In this document: one piece after another, positions 1 to 12,330 of the stretch
Numbering within the stretch: the first letter of the stretch is position 1
Layout of the letters: every line of letters begins with the position of its first letter
From: Welwitschia mirabilis
Lineage: Eukaryota > Gnetophyta > Gnetopsida > Welwitschiales
Direction: 5' to 3'
Assembly: GCA_051453625.1 (NCBI GenBank)
Contig: JBOZIK010000001.1
Span: forward strand, 215,639,521-215,703,520
Length of the DNA stretch: 64,000 nt
Program-made: the position numbers and the translations under genes
The notes under the pieces: model-generated
Told to the model about the DNA's origin: nothing
Databases searched by the model: none
What the model saw: only the letters and a program-made list of their open reading frames with translations

Positions 1-342
1 ATTGATACCATTAAAGTGCCTCCTTCTCAAGATGAAAGAAAGCCAAAGGGACCTTTTGTGGTTCTGGAGTAAGATTGAATCTGAAAAATTATTCAGCTTA
101 GTAAATCCAGCAATTAGGATCTTCCCCACTAAAATGTGGGAATTCCAAGTGTGTGATTTGAGGTTGAATGGTACTCCTATTTCCTATGTTGTATCTAGGT
201 CCTGTTTAATGGTTATAAGCAACATGCTTACCACCCACGGTAGATGATTCTCCAGACTAGGATGTCAAATGACCCATTTGAAGACTCAATCCAGCAATCA
301 TTGATTTCAAGTCCTCAATGACGGTGTTGGTGGATGACCTCA
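1..342 (-). pseudogene. Ty3/gypsy gag, N-terminal part (partial)
   Basis: Read on the minus strand, this stretch encodes the start of a plant gypsy Gag capsid domain (Retrotrans_gag family), the structural protein of the retrotransposon particle. A leading segment (RSSTNTVIEDLKS) is followed, after an in-frame stop, by LEFPHFSGEDPNCWIY and then FFRFNLTPEPQKVPLAFFHL; the LxFPxFxGEDPxxW and AFxxLxxxALxWYQ pattern is typical of plant gypsy Gag. At least three stops interrupt it, two of them where the family has Lys or Gln, so it is a pseudogene. It runs off the left edge of the window. The primer-binding site and LTR at 1021-2300 lie upstream in the same orientation. Family assignment is confident; the gypsy sublineage is not resolved. 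Confidence 0.8.
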
Positions 343-1020
343 NNNNNNNNNNNNNNNNNNNNNNNNNNNNNNNNNNNNNNNNNNNNNNNNNNNNNNNNNN
401 NNNNNNNNNNNNNNNNNNNNNNNNNNNNNNNNNNNNNNNNNNNNNNNNNNNNNNNNNNNNNNNNNNNNNNNNNNNNNNNNNNNNNNNNNNNNNNNNNNNN
501 NNNNNNNNNNNNNNNNNNNNNNNNNNNNNNNNNNNNNNNNNNNNNNNNNNNNNNNNNNNNNNNNNNNNNNNNNNNNNNNNNNNNNNNNNNNNNNNNNNNN
601 NNNNNNNNNNNNNNNNNNNNNNNNNNNNNNNNNNNNNNNNNNNNNNNNNNNNNNNNNNNNNNNNNNNNNNNNNNNNNNNNNNNNNNNNNNNNNNNNNNNN
701 NNNNNNNNNNNNNNNNNNNNNNNNNNNNNNNNNNNNNNNNNNNNNNNNNNNNNNNNNNNNNNNNNNNNNNNNNNNNNNNNNNNNNNNNNNNNNNNNNNNN
801 NNNNNNNNNNNNNNNNNNNNNNNNNNNNNNNNNNNNNNNNNNNNNNNNNNNNNNNNNNNNNNNNNNNNNNNNNNNNNNNNNNNNNNNNNNNNNNNNNNNN
901 NNNNNNNNNNNNNNNNNNNNNNNNNNNNNNNNNNNNNNNNNNNNNNNNNNNNNNNNNNNNNNNNNNNNNNNNNNNNNNNNNNNNNNNNNNNNNNNNNNNN
1001 NNNNNNNNNNNNNNNNNNNN
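343..1020. other. assembly gap (678 N)
   Basis: Run of N inside the 5' untranslated/gag start region of the first gypsy element. Any translation across it is meaningless. Its true length is unknown. Confidence 1.
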
Positions 1021-1036
1021 TGACTCTGTTACCAAA
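1021..1036 (-). other. tRNA-iMet-type primer-binding site
   Basis: On the minus strand this reads TTTGGTAACAGAGTCA, one change away from the initiator-Met primer-binding site TGGTATCAGAG used by most plant LTR retrotransposons. It lies directly after the LTR end (CA at 1037-1038 read on the minus strand), so it fixes the LTR/internal boundary and the element orientation. Confidence 0.75.
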
Positions 1037-2300
1037 TGTTACGACCCTAGTTGTATTAATGCAAACAAAACATAAAAAGTAAAAATAGATGACCACTTCG
1101 AGGGGGTCAAGTCTTCAATAATTACTTCAAGGTAATTGGCTTCCAAACACACAATGCCACTTTTATTCGATGGTGCCAAAGTATTACAATACCTACTTAT
1201 TTATAGGACACAAATCCTTTATAACAAAATTCCTAATCAATGTGAGATTCTAGGGAAATAACATAAAATAACAAACTATGAGGCCACTTAACAAATCATG
1301 GGCAGTAGCAGGAATTATATGAGCGTCTTCGGATGGTTTTTCTTATATGAGCGTCTTCGGATGGTTTTTCCTGCTGCTACTTTGGAGGTAATTTGAAAAA
1401 TGCTGGCCAGCCAGCCATCCAGCAAGCATATCAGGAAGGCCAGACTTTGGGCCTCTATTTACTCTCTCCTATAGCAATCTAGAAAATGCAATCCGGAGCG
1501 GCGAAGCAATGGAAGTAAAGAAATCTGGGTTTTAACTCATGCGAAAAGAATGCACTCAAAGAGATTGCTTCCGAGTGAGCAAAGCAGATGTGGAGATGTT
1601 CTGCACAGGTTTGGATTGAAATCTCCTTTTTTAGTTCGCTGCAAAATGTATAGGGTTTCAGAGCGGCAAAAACTAAAAGTGCTGGTGTTGAGATATTGTG
1701 CCGAAATCGCGGATTATGAATAAATGTTGGGCAAACTATGTACATCCATTTCCAGGTTGCTTGCCTGCATTGATACCTTGAAAGCAAGCGTATTACAGCC
1801 TTGTAGGCCTTGGAAGTTCTGTGCGCTGCATACAAACATCTTAATTCCTTTGTTACGAGTCTTCATTTTTCTAGAAAACAATGGCGGAAAAAATTGGATA
1901 TCGGCTTTGGTGACAAACAAGGCTATATCAAACACGTATTCAAAGTCTTGCTAGAAAAAGGGAGACACAGCAGGAAAATAAACTCTGTCTAGCATCAATA
2001 CGATGAATTAAAATTGCAAAAAAATTTCATAGCAAAAGAGCACTACAGACTAGAAACACAATACAGACATTTGAAGAAACAAACAACCCTGTAAAATTGT
2101 TCAAAGACTGTAAAACCGGTGGGGTATATTAGATCGTGGGCGTTATAAAACCGGTGAATGGAGAGGAGTCGTGTGGTATTAGTACTAGGACAGGGTTATA
2201 GGTAAAACCTAAGCAACATAACCATATAAGGGGGTATGTTCGGATACCAAATGCAGATATTGTAAAGAAATAAAATGAGCAAACGTAGAGCAGATATCAA
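1037..2300 (-). mobile_element. 5' LTR of the first gypsy element (right end approximate)
   Basis: The LTR begins, in plus coordinates, at TGTTACGACCC next to the primer-binding site. Reading the minus strand, a TATA-like CTATAAATAA lies near 1196-1207 and an AATAAA poly(A) signal near 1162-1167, giving a plausible short R region and U5 down to 1037. The right end is not defined by a visible TG/CA plus target duplication; I place it near 2300 because CpG dinucleotides and G+C content are ordinary up to about there and then collapse into A+T-rich decayed sequence. Open frames of 60-118 codons inside it look like chance. It may include some flanking DNA. Confidence 0.55.
1315..1370. repeat. 28-bp perfect tandem duplication in the U3 region
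   Basis: Two head-to-tail identical 28-bp copies at 1315-1342 and 1343-1370, each containing ATGAGCGTCTTCGGATGG. They lie upstream of the LTR TATA-like box in element orientation, where enhancer duplications are common. A GCAGTAGCAGGA on the left and TCCTGCTGCTAC on the right form a partial inverted repeat around the pair. Confidence 0.95.
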
Positions 2301-5300
2301 ATTCCAAAAAAGTGAATTTTAATTTTCTTCATTATTTTAAATGATAGATATTTTTTCACTAAGGTTTTCATTATTTAGTGCCCCAACAATATTATCAAAA
2401 ATAGAAATCTCTTCAATTTTTATGTTAAAAACCCTAAGTTAAGCAAGTATCATAAGTTGTCATAGATGATTCCTACACCAATGATGTTCCTTGAGAGATT
2501 CCAACCAAAACTATGCATCTATCCACATTTAAAGATGGTGAATCTTTAAAGGCATCATTGAATCAACTTATTAGAATATCGTCTATGGAAAATGGATCAA
2601 TCAACCTTGGGGCAAAAGTACCTATGAGTCTAAAATAGTAAAATACATGTTATCTAAAACAAGGAGTACAACTAACAAAAGGACATAAGTGTGAGGATCC
2701 TCAAAATGGATTCTTTCTTTTTGAAGTCTAAGTAAGAACCATCTAGACTTAGTATTTTTAGAAATCCAGTAATAATAAAGGCATCATTCCTTTTTGTTCA
2801 GCCTTAAAAATGTTAACTTATATACAATCATGCAAGAAGAAAGGGCTCCTCAACACTGTATTCTTCTTTAATTATCAAACATCTCAAATAGAAGAAAGTT
2901 GCACAGTGATTTAAGATGCTTCATTATATGAATGATTACAAGTTTCTCTTAGCATTTTAAAGGCTTTGTTGACCTTAATAGAAACTATACAACTCATAGC
3001 TTTTCTTGGCTTATATTATATGGCTTTATTTTGTTCGAAGAAGTCAAGGCTCTAGTTTTCTCTTAAATATGACTCTAAAAGTCAAGCTCCATCATTTCTT
3101 AAGATTTCATTCTCTATGCTAAAGTTCAAAGTGAATGTAGTCTATTACTCTATCCCAAGAGAGCCACTAAAATTATCTGTTAATTTTGTTTGCTCTATTA
3201 ATTTTTCATTTGCATGGTTGATTTTCTTGATAAGTACACCCCTAACTTAGTGGTGTTAGAAAGATGCTTAAAGATGATCTCTCCTTCATTCTCTATGATT
3301 TAAAATTTTAACATGGTAAAATTCATTAAAAAGAAATTGATGATCTCTTGTCCTTATTTCATCTAAATGAAAACTTTTTCTAGTTTAGGCACTAAATAAA
3401 ATTTAATCTATATGATAATAAAGTAGGATTTTTTTTTGTTATGATCTTTATCTCATTCTCTCTCATATCACTGTGATATTTGGCAACCACAATTCTTCTT
3501 TCTGCCGTCCTTCAAAGCAAGGAGTCCCAATTCATATCCAAATTGCTTTATTTCTTTCAAATAAAATAATGGTCTTTCTCCAATAATAAGAATTAATTTT
3601 TAACAAATTTTTACTTTAGCAAAGTTTCCCATAAAAATCTTAATCCACACTTAGAATATTATTCCTAAGTTAGCTTAAAAGATTTGGATCTTTAACTTTG
3701 TGCTATTTGAGAGAGAATAAAAAATATCTATGTTATTATTTAAAATAGTATTAAATTAACTTTGAATAATGAAAATAAAAATTTATTAAGGCTATTATAG
3801 AACTCCAAGATAACTTAATCTATGAATGTAACTTATGAAAATATTTCATAAAGATTACAACTACAATAATCATAATTATGAAGAAACAAGATATTTAGAA
3901 GTAAGGATTAATGAGATTATTTCAAAGTCAAGTGACTACTGATGATGAGTTGTTCTTCAACTTTTCAAAATTCTTAAATATGTTTCTTTGAGATATGCCT
4001 TGCACTTGGATGTTAAAGACATATACATCATATTTCAAGCAAACAATAAGATATTAGTGCATCATGTTATACCTAAGTCCTCAAACATGGACCAATAAGA
4101 TTTGTATAATACTTATAATGAGATCTAGACTTATTACAATAAAATCATAACAAAAACTAAGCTTTTAATGATTAATGAACTTGCTAATGCACTTACAAAA
4201 ATGAGAAGTAACACAACCCAGGTATTAATGATGTTTAAGTTGGATTGTTCCAACATCTTAAACCATTTATTAAAATTATTTTTATATTTTATATAAAAAG
4301 GTCCTTACTTAAAAATTCAGTTAAAACTTATTAAATCATGATGTCATTAGGTTACTCCCTTGAAACGATAATCACAATCTTGTTAAAAACCAATGATCAA
4401 TTACTTTTTTGATAATTCCTTATAAAATTATTACACTGAAGGCTAAGGACTTGCTTAAATTTAGACCTCTTTTATTTTATACCAAAAGAACAAGATGATT
4501 TTCATTGAAGTTAATTTATTTTAGAAAATGCTATTATGATTATTAAGGGAAGGCAATGAACCATTTATTCAAGAGAATATTTTTTAAATAAAAGTAGAAT
4601 TTACTAGGACTTTTAACATGTTTAACTAGAAATCTTATGAATACTAAGATTTCATTCTTCTAATTAGAATTTTAGTATGTTAGCCTTTTCTTTCCCATCT
4701 TTTTAACTAAAATAATTTATTAGATAATAATAATTCTAGTTTTTATTTCTTGTTATCCCATGCAAATAATATTTATTTCATGTGTGGCATTTCACTATCT
4801 AATAATGACAAAGAGGTGATACATAGTTAGTATATTTATGAATCCTATTTTTTGTTTTTCAAAGAAGAATATCATTTTCATCTAAGTGGTTACACATTGA
4901 GTATAGATGTTTTACATGGCTTTTTGAATGTTAATTATCTAGCAAAAACCATTGTTTTTTATATCTCTTCATTTTTTCTTCTCCTTTAAGTTGAGGCTTT
5001 TCCATGGAGGTGGCTCAAATAATATAATCACTTCACCTTTATGGGAAATTGTAAGCATGTATGATGAAGCATAATGAATAGAATATTAGAAAATGGCTTA
5101 AATTATTTTCTAAAGAATTTTTCTTTTCTAAAATACTAGTTATTATTAAATCCCATATCTATTTTTCCTTTTTTCGTTGCTTGCTTTAAAATACATATTG
5201 CTAGATTCAAGTCATGCTTAGGAAATTTCTTTAGGGACCTTTTCATAAGAAAATGACTTTCAACAACTAGTCTAGTATTAGTATGCAAACCAAATTCTAA

Positions 5301-6829
5301 GAATGAGTTAGCAGTTTACATTACATTGACATAAGTCTAAATTTTAACTATTAATTATTTTATTCCATTATGGACTAATGATGGTGTAATGCATCATCTT
5401 AGTTAAATAAATTTAGTTCAATAATAGAAACTTAAAGCAAAATATGTAGGAATATGTACCAAAATTTCTCCACAAAATATAGCAATAGTATAACTTTTAG
5501 TATTCATAGATGTAATCTTATTTTGTATAATATAATAATACTATGAGTTTTGATATTTAAAAATATTATGCTAGAGTCATTGGTTCTTTTTCAAAGATTA
5601 GATAACTCTATAGTTAAGCACACTTAATCTAAAGTAGAATTATAACAAAAAGTGTAAGTTAGGATATGAAACAAAAAGAAATAAAATAAAAGTAAGGTAA
5701 GTAAAATTATGAACATAAAGATACGCTTATTTAATATTTTCATAGCTAATAAATAACTAAAGTCTAATTAATTAATTAATAAAAATAATATAATTATAAT
5801 AAGAATAAGGAAAGTTAAAAAAAATAACATGTATGTGGCATTGCTCCATCAGGCATTTTTCATATTTTGAAAACTTCCCCACTACTATCTTCTGTAGAAG
5901 TTTGGATCGTGTTTCAGTTCTAGTGTAGCTAATCATCCTTTCAGACCAACCGCTAATCATTACCTTCATAAGTCAATGCCTTATAATGTAACTAATCAGA
6001 TATGAGTCCCCTCTTAAGCCAAGTGCAATTAACCAACCCATTATGATTGAGGTGAAGAATAGCAAACAGGGCTATTCTTACCTCAGTAGACCAATGTGTT
6101 ATTTAGGTTAAAAAAATATATTAGACATTATGTCATTAGAAACGAGGACTCTTGAGGTCATTTAACGTATAATAAGTTAGCTAATTTTTTACATGTACAT
6201 ATTGAAGGATTTTGAAAAATTTCTTATGATCTACATTTTGCTAAACAAACATAAAAATGCAAAGATAAGATATATATGAAAATAGTTATTCTCCAAAGTA
6301 AACCTTTATTAGAGTTATTTTGAGCATAAAAGGAAGTGATAATTATCTATGGGTCTCTTAGCTGGAATTGGGATATCAACTAAATAATGATACTAAACTA
6401 AGTGTTAGAATACATAAGGCTCTCCATTCCCTAACAATAGTAGATTCTTTTTGTTAAAACAAAGATAAATAGAAATAAGGTTTTAATAAAAGAAATCTAG
6501 AAAACATATTTTTCTTCTCTAACTTTAATTCACCCTAATTAGTGGACATGAGCGATTAATAATTAATTAATATCTTAGTCATTAGATATAATTAGTAAAT
6601 AATTACTTAATATGTAACTAATAATTAATCAACATTAATTAAGTGATTATTGTATGATGTAGAGAGAGAGAGAGGGAAAAAGAGAGCTAAATCTAAGGAT
6701 AAAGAATAGATGATCTTATAAAGTGTAGTTGCTAATATTTAAACCCTTCAAAAACATAAATAAAATCAATAAGATCCACTAATTTTGAAAACAATAAAGA
6801 TAAGGGTCGAGGGAGAGCCATATTCTTCA
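2301..6829. other. A+T-rich decayed DNA, nothing firmly recognised
   Basis: About 4.5 kb with stops in all frames and no open frame above 65 codons. I looked for reverse transcriptase, integrase, Gag and transposase motifs on both strands and found no convincing run. A short KLKAKYVGICTKIS segment near 5427-5470 on the plus strand recalls the copia RNase H end but has no supporting flanks. A GA microsatellite lies at about 6660-6676. Confidence 0.5.
6049..6084. other. inverted repeat / hairpin
   Basis: GAGGTGAAGAATAGC (6049-6063), a 7-base spacer, then GCTATTCTTACCTC (6071-6084). The arms pair over 14 bp with one bulged G. It lies in otherwise unrecognised DNA, so its role is unknown. Confidence 0.85.
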
Positions 6830-7510
6830 AGTGGAAATAAGACTTATTACATGGAATGTGGGAGGTTTGGATAAACATTCAGAATAAGACACAGTAACAG
6901 AATGATATCATGTTCAAAGTACAAATTTTCTTTCGCTTTAAGAAGCCAGAATGGATGAGACTAAAAGAATTCATGTGATTTGTAAGATCTTTTGTAATAG
7001 TGATTTTTTCATTTGGAAATCTCAAGACACTCAGGAGATCAATGGATAGCATGGAGAAGGGACTTTCTAGATACTTTAGTTCAAAAAACTAAATACTATA
7101 TTACAATCATATTTGAGACAAAATCAAGATGGGTTTCAATTACTATTTAACCATTTAAGGTAAATTGGAATTTTGCCAAATTTTTTAAATTTAATTTTAT
7201 TAATTTAATATCCTATTCTAGTGGTTAGAGATTAGAATAATGTTCTAAAATAAAATGATAAATTTAAAGGGAATAAATTATGGAATATGAGAACTCTAGT
7301 GGTTTTGAATTCTATTGGAAATGCTAGTTTAATAAACATTAGTATTTCAAATTATTCTTGTACATGGTAGAATAATAGAAAGGGGACTAGTAAAGTTTAC
7401 TATAAATTAAATAAAGCTATGGTATCTCTTGAATGGATCTAATAACTATTTGTTAAAAATTTTAAAAGACTTAAAAGGATTCAATGTGATTACTAACATT
7501 TATTTTAGAA

Positions 7511-7528
7511 ACAAAAAAAAAAAAAAAA
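7511..7528. repeat. poly(A) tract
   Basis: Uninterrupted A run of about 18 bases inside the LINE ORF2 fossil. Probably a slippage expansion or a small poly(A)-tailed insertion remnant. Confidence 0.8.
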
Positions 7529-8732
7529 AACACTATACTTTAAAAATCTTTAGGTGGCAACATCATTAGATAGAGGATGTAGAGATCTAAAATATAGTTA
7601 AAAACATTTGTAATAGAATTATAGTCTTTGGAGGATAATACAATTTAAGTTTATTCATTAGGTAAAATAATCCAACATTAAGTTACAAAATGGGAAAAAA
7701 AGAGTAAATAACTTGGAAGGCTTACAAGAAAAAAAAAATTTTCATGATATAAAAGAAATGCAAAATAATATTACCATTAAAGAAAGAATAGGTAACCTTC
7801 GAGAGAAGGAAATAAGTACTCTTTTAAAACTAAATTGTAACAAATAAAAAGAAATATCCTATTGTATCATCAAAATTAAAATGAAGTGGCTATAATTTGG
7901 AAATGAGAATACTAGCTTTTTCCATGCTTATGCTTCTATAAGAGAACATTAGAGTAGAATAGTTGGTTTTAAGAAGTCATCAGATGATTTAGTTATAGAT
8001 TTAGAGTAGATGAAGAAGAAAATAAAATATTTTTATAAACATATTCTAGCTAAAAATTCCTAAAATCAATGACTCAAAGGGTGATTATTTTTACAATGAC
8101 ATAACTAGGAAGATCCTGTAACATCAAAAGGATATTTTAAATGCACCTTATATGAAATTAGAGCCCAAAAAAATTGTTTTTCTAAGCTAAACAACATGAA
8201 TACAATTTCTAAGGGCCTTATAGCTAAACTTTTTAATGATTTTTAGAATAAAATCTAGGAGAATATTTATGATTCTATTTGTGAATTCTAGAGAATAGGT
8301 TAAAAAAGTTGTAGGACATTAATCATACCTATGTAATTCTTATTCCTAAAAAATATCAAGGAAAACACTTATTTTAGGATAATTAATTTTTTTAATATGT
8401 TACACAAAATCTTTTTCAAGCTTTAGTTAATGAATGAAAAGTTTGGTGCCTTTTTTAGTACAATAGGAGAAAGCAACTTTGTTGAAGAAAAGTCTATTAT
8501 AGATCAACTGATTTTCATTGAAAATATTACGCATTCTACAACTTGAAATACTGAAGCTAATTTATCTTTAAAAATTAATCTAAGTAAGGCTTATAATAGA
8601 GTGGGTTAAAGATATATGAAATGAGTATTAGAACATATGGATTTTCTAGCTCATTGGATTCAAAAAATTAAGGCTTATTTTTTAAGTGTAAGTTATGCCT
8701 TAAGGATAAATGGCTAATCAATACAAAATTTT

Positions 8733-8745
8733 NNNNNNNNNNNNN
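8733..8745. other. assembly gap (13 N)
   Basis: Run of N within the LINE reverse transcriptase domain, immediately before the DPISPYLF motif. Confidence 1.
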
Positions 8746-9330
8746 CTTGTAAATGAATTGAGGAAAGAAGATCCAATATCACCATATTTATTTGTTTTAG
8801 TAGTAAGAGAATTTAGAAAATTATCAAAGAAAATGACATGAGAACATAGATTAAAGGGGATTCAACTAGTCAAAATTTTTATTTTTTTCTTGCATTTTTT
8901 TAGTTTATATTTTTTTTTAAAAAAATAAGAGTAACAAGATGTAGATTATCAACTAATTCCTTGTTAATTTTGAAGAATCCTATAGGTAATAAGTGAATTT
9001 TACAAAGAGAAAACTCTATGACTTTGGTATAAGGATGACAAAGGTATTAATATCATCTTCATTATGTTGTGGATTAATTTTCCACATAATACTTTGGAAT
9101 GCCTCTTCTTGTTAATCAAATGAATTAAATTCAATGGAATGAGATTTTATTTAAAGTGGAAGGATACTTAAATAAATAGAAAACTAGACTTCTGTTTCAA
9201 TCTAGGTGAACCCAACTACTTCATGATACTCTTTAGAGTATGCCCATGTTTCTTATGTCCTACTTTAAGATCTTGCTTACAGTCATCAAGTACACTAAGA
9301 AGGCTAAAACATAATTTCTATGAAAGTAAT

Positions 9331-10900
9331 AAGATATATAGTTCTTGAATACTTTATTGCAAAATGATGAAGGTACCAAAGAAGCTTGCTATATCTACTA
9401 CTATAAAATCTAATCTAGATGGAGGAGTAGCATAATGTAGTGGAGCATGAATAGGAGGTGGTAATGGTAAACAAGGTGATGATAAAGTAAGAAATTATGA
9501 TGGAGCTGGTGGTGGTGAGGAAGCATCAGTGAAGTAGCAAATGGATAGTTTACACTAAGGCCTATGAAATATAAGTGTCTTTTGGTTTAAATCCTTTAAC
9601 TCCACATGATGCTACTATGGAGGAGGTTATTCCTTTCCCTTAATCTATTCCTTCCCTTATTTTGGTTTAGATGCTTTTGATTTTATTGGTTCTTTAGCTT
9701 CTCCTAAATCATAACCTATACCAAGAGGTGATGGAGTATCCTCTTACTCTTCTTCTTCCCCAAAATCTATCCAAATGGAAGTCCCCATAGTCTCCTAACT
9801 AGTAGCTAAAGCCTCCCCCTCATTTATTGTATCTCTGTGCTTCTTCAATGATAACATATTTATACCAATTTTTCATATCATTTTGACAATAGGATGAAGA
9901 AATTTTATAATGAGAGATGAATTATGAAAATAAACCTATAGATTTCAACATTTAAAATTATTTCTTAGGAGGCCTTCTACTTATGCTTTTCTAAGGCTAA
10001 GTAGATGTAATCTCTTCTCGCTAAACTTAGACAAGGGTCTCTTTGGCTTGATTAAATTCACCTATGGCACTAACATACTAGCATTACTAAAAATAAGACT
10101 AATCAAATAAGAATTCCTTAAAAATTATCACCCTTGTAAAACAATGTAATAGTATCTTTACATAGTATAAAAACAAGATGAATTTTAAATCTAGTAAGTA
10201 AATAATACACCATAAATGTCTACATTGGATTATAATAACCATAATTAACACCTATAATAAAAATATTGTAGAATAATATCAAACTCAAAAGAAATTCATT
10301 AGAGACCATATCCTTGCATTTTACATTCTGATGAAATTCCATATTCAAATTACCAAAGATGACCATACACAGACTATAACAAGACACCTTTGCTCTCTTA
10401 CTACTGAAAATTTTCTGAAAAAATGCATATAATCAAGGTTAAGAAGATTATTGATAACATTTAGAGATAAATACAAAGGTGTACCTCTAAGCTATATTTG
10501 AAAATATCAGATGAAATCATCGATCTCATAAATGTTTACATAGAATTTACACATTATGGGATCTAAAATACTTTGTGATACTTAAACAATAATTTACTAA
10601 TCCAAATGATAAAAATAGAAGATAATCTAATCTTTCCTTTAATTTTGGAACTTTAAAGTTCTCTCTATAATGATATAACTATGAATCCATGAATTATATC
10701 TCCTTTGGATTGCATCATCATAAAATAGAGGCTCTTACTGTGATGGCTGTGTCTCTTGTATAATTTCCTTTTCCATACTAGAGTTGGTAGGCTTTTTCTT
10801 CATCGTATTTGCATGATATAAGAAAAATAAACTAAATGTATAAAAGAAACTTAAAAAAAATCCAAAACATTACACCTGCATGAAGGATTCCACCTATGTT
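9331..10900. other. unrecognised region with a Pro-rich (minus) / Gly-rich (plus) segment
   Basis: No family is recognised. Between about 9360 and 9790 the G+C content rises. The minus strand reads a low-complexity, proline-rich stretch (FTDASSPPPAPS, then PCLPLPPPIHAPLHYATPPS); the plus strand reads a Gly-rich equivalent. An adjoining minus-strand segment reads SPLGIGYDLGEAKEPIKSK. It could be a Gag or ORF1 C-terminal tail, but nothing fixes that. The rest, to 10900, is A+T-rich without motifs. Confidence 0.4.
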
Positions 10901-11480
10901 TGCTTACTACCTAGATTTCTACCAAATGTAAGACATCTACCTAGAGAACTCTCTAATAAAGGAAGCTCTTTGATACCTTAATGGAGACACCTACTGAGTG
11001 GAGAAATTAAAACGAAATTTAATAGTCCCTTAATTATTTAAAGGAGGTCCTAAACTCTAATTTTTATATGGATTTTTATTTTTTAAGTCATTGTATCATA
11101 GATTTCTGCCATCTAATAGATGTCTAAAATGATGATTAAAGATGTCTTTAATGTGAAAAGACATCTTTTTAATAAATAATTAGAATTTTACTTACACTTA
11201 ATAAAGACATATACTTTTGAGAAATACATCTAAAACAAAAAATATAGACATCTATGGATCTGAAAGATGTCTATTCTGCATTTCCTGAGTTTTTAAATTT
11301 CTAGTTTCTAACAACATCATTATTTTTAATTTAAATGTGTAAGATTAATATTATTATACATTAGTATTATTTAAACTAAAAGAATTCTTTAAGGATTCAA
11401 ATTAAAAATCTAAATTATAATTGATTCTAAATATCATGACTTTTATCTCAACTCCTAATTGATAACAAAAATGACTATGC
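10901..11480 (-). mobile_element. probable 3' LTR remnant of the SIRE-type copia element
   Basis: This stretch lies just beyond the copia RNase H end and carries six exact copies of AGACATCT or its complement AGATGTCT (10931, 11118, 11140, 11159, 11246, 11265), the octamer that also marks the 5' LTR at 15033-16550 and the LTR at 63352-64000. Outside the octamers the alignment to the 5' LTR is weak, so it may be a diverged or rearranged LTR. Boundaries are approximate. Confidence 0.5.
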
Positions 11481-11529
11481 CAAGTTGAGATTAGAGGGGA
11501 AGTTACCTAATAAATTTACCTAATTGGGA

Positions 11530-12330
11530 AAGGCTCAATCCCCAAGTTTCTAAAGATATTAAAAAATGTTTTTGTACTTAGTATCTTGATGAATACATCA
11601 GCAAGTTAATCTTTTATTTTGAGATATCTTAATTTGATGTCATCATTTCTCACATATTCTCATAAAAAATGATGCCTAATCTTGATGTATTTTGTTTTAG
11701 AATTTTGGATAGGATTCTTGGATATGTTTATGGCACTTTTGTTATCATAGTAAATTGGTATGTTATTCATTTTATACCAAAAATATATTAATGTTTGCTT
11801 CATCCATAGTTTTTATGCATAACAACTTTTGACAGTAATGTATTCAACTTTAGTAGTTAAGAGAGCAATTGAGTTTTGATTCTTGCTACTTTATGGAACT
11901 AGATATTGTCCTAACCAGTAGTAACTTCTACTTGCACTTCTTCTCTCATTATTGTAACTTTCCTAAGATGCATCACAATACCCAAGTGGATCAAGATAGG
12001 ATTCCTTTGAGTACCAAAGGCCCTAATTAATAGTATTCTTAAAATAGTGAATTATTCTCTTATCAAATGTAAGATGCAATTTTCTAGGGATATTTTGGTA
12101 ATGAGCATAAAATCCTACACTTAATAACATATTTGACTTACTAGCAATAAGATAAAGTAAACTACCAATCATACCTTTGTATAACTTTGATAAATTTTCT
12201 TACTATGTTCATCTGTATCTAATTTGGTGCCTTAGTTTATCAGTGTGTCTTTTTTCTTGTAAGCTTAAAACCCATATTTAGCTAATACATTATTGGTATA
12301 ATTTGTTTGGAAAATAAATGTACCTTATTT
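11530..12330 (-). pseudogene. Ty1/copia RNase H and C-terminal end
   Basis: RNase H removes RNA from the RNA:DNA hybrid during retrotransposon replication. On the minus strand the typical copia C-terminus is readable: KTKYIKIRHHFL (about 11665-11700, family TKHIDIRxHFxR), then DDIKLRYL, ADVFIKIL (family ADxxTKxL) and FFNIFRNLGI just before the end at about 11530. Several stops interrupt it. It follows the reverse transcriptase in the same orientation and is the 3'-most coding part of this element. Confidence 0.8.

Larger units (their letters stand above)
6835..9330 (+). pseudogene. LINE (non-LTR retrotransposon) ORF2: endonuclease and reverse transcriptase fossil
   Basis: ORF2 of plant LINEs encodes an APE-type endonuclease that nicks the target and a reverse transcriptase that copies element RNA at the nick. 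Endonuclease start: ITWNVGGLDKHS at about 6843-6880. Endonuclease end: SISNYSCTW, NRKGTSKVYYKLNKAMVS and LEWI at about 7330-7440, matching the family WSNRRKG...RLDR segment. Reverse transcriptase: SLKINLSKAYNRVG (about 8561-8606), then EDPISPYLFVLVV (about 8767-8802; the family RQGDP has become RKEDP), and thumb/C-terminal motifs YFGMPLLVN and SMPMFLMSYFK up to about 9280. Frames shift and stops abound. No ORF1 is visible upstream and no poly(A) end downstream. A 13-base gap (8733-8745) falls just before the RKEDP motif. Confidence 0.85.

Noticed and set aside
257-1096. Open frames of 229-279 codons on both strands
   Set aside because: They consist almost entirely of N; only the short ends are real sequence.
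1479-1992. Overlapping 60-118-codon frames on both strands
   Set aside because: No recognisable motif, overlapping in opposite directions, within the LTR U3 region; most likely chance.
5370-5480. Copia RNase H-like KLKAKYVGICTKIS on the plus strand
   Set aside because: Short match with stops on both sides and no reverse transcriptase or integrase nearby; not enough to call an element.
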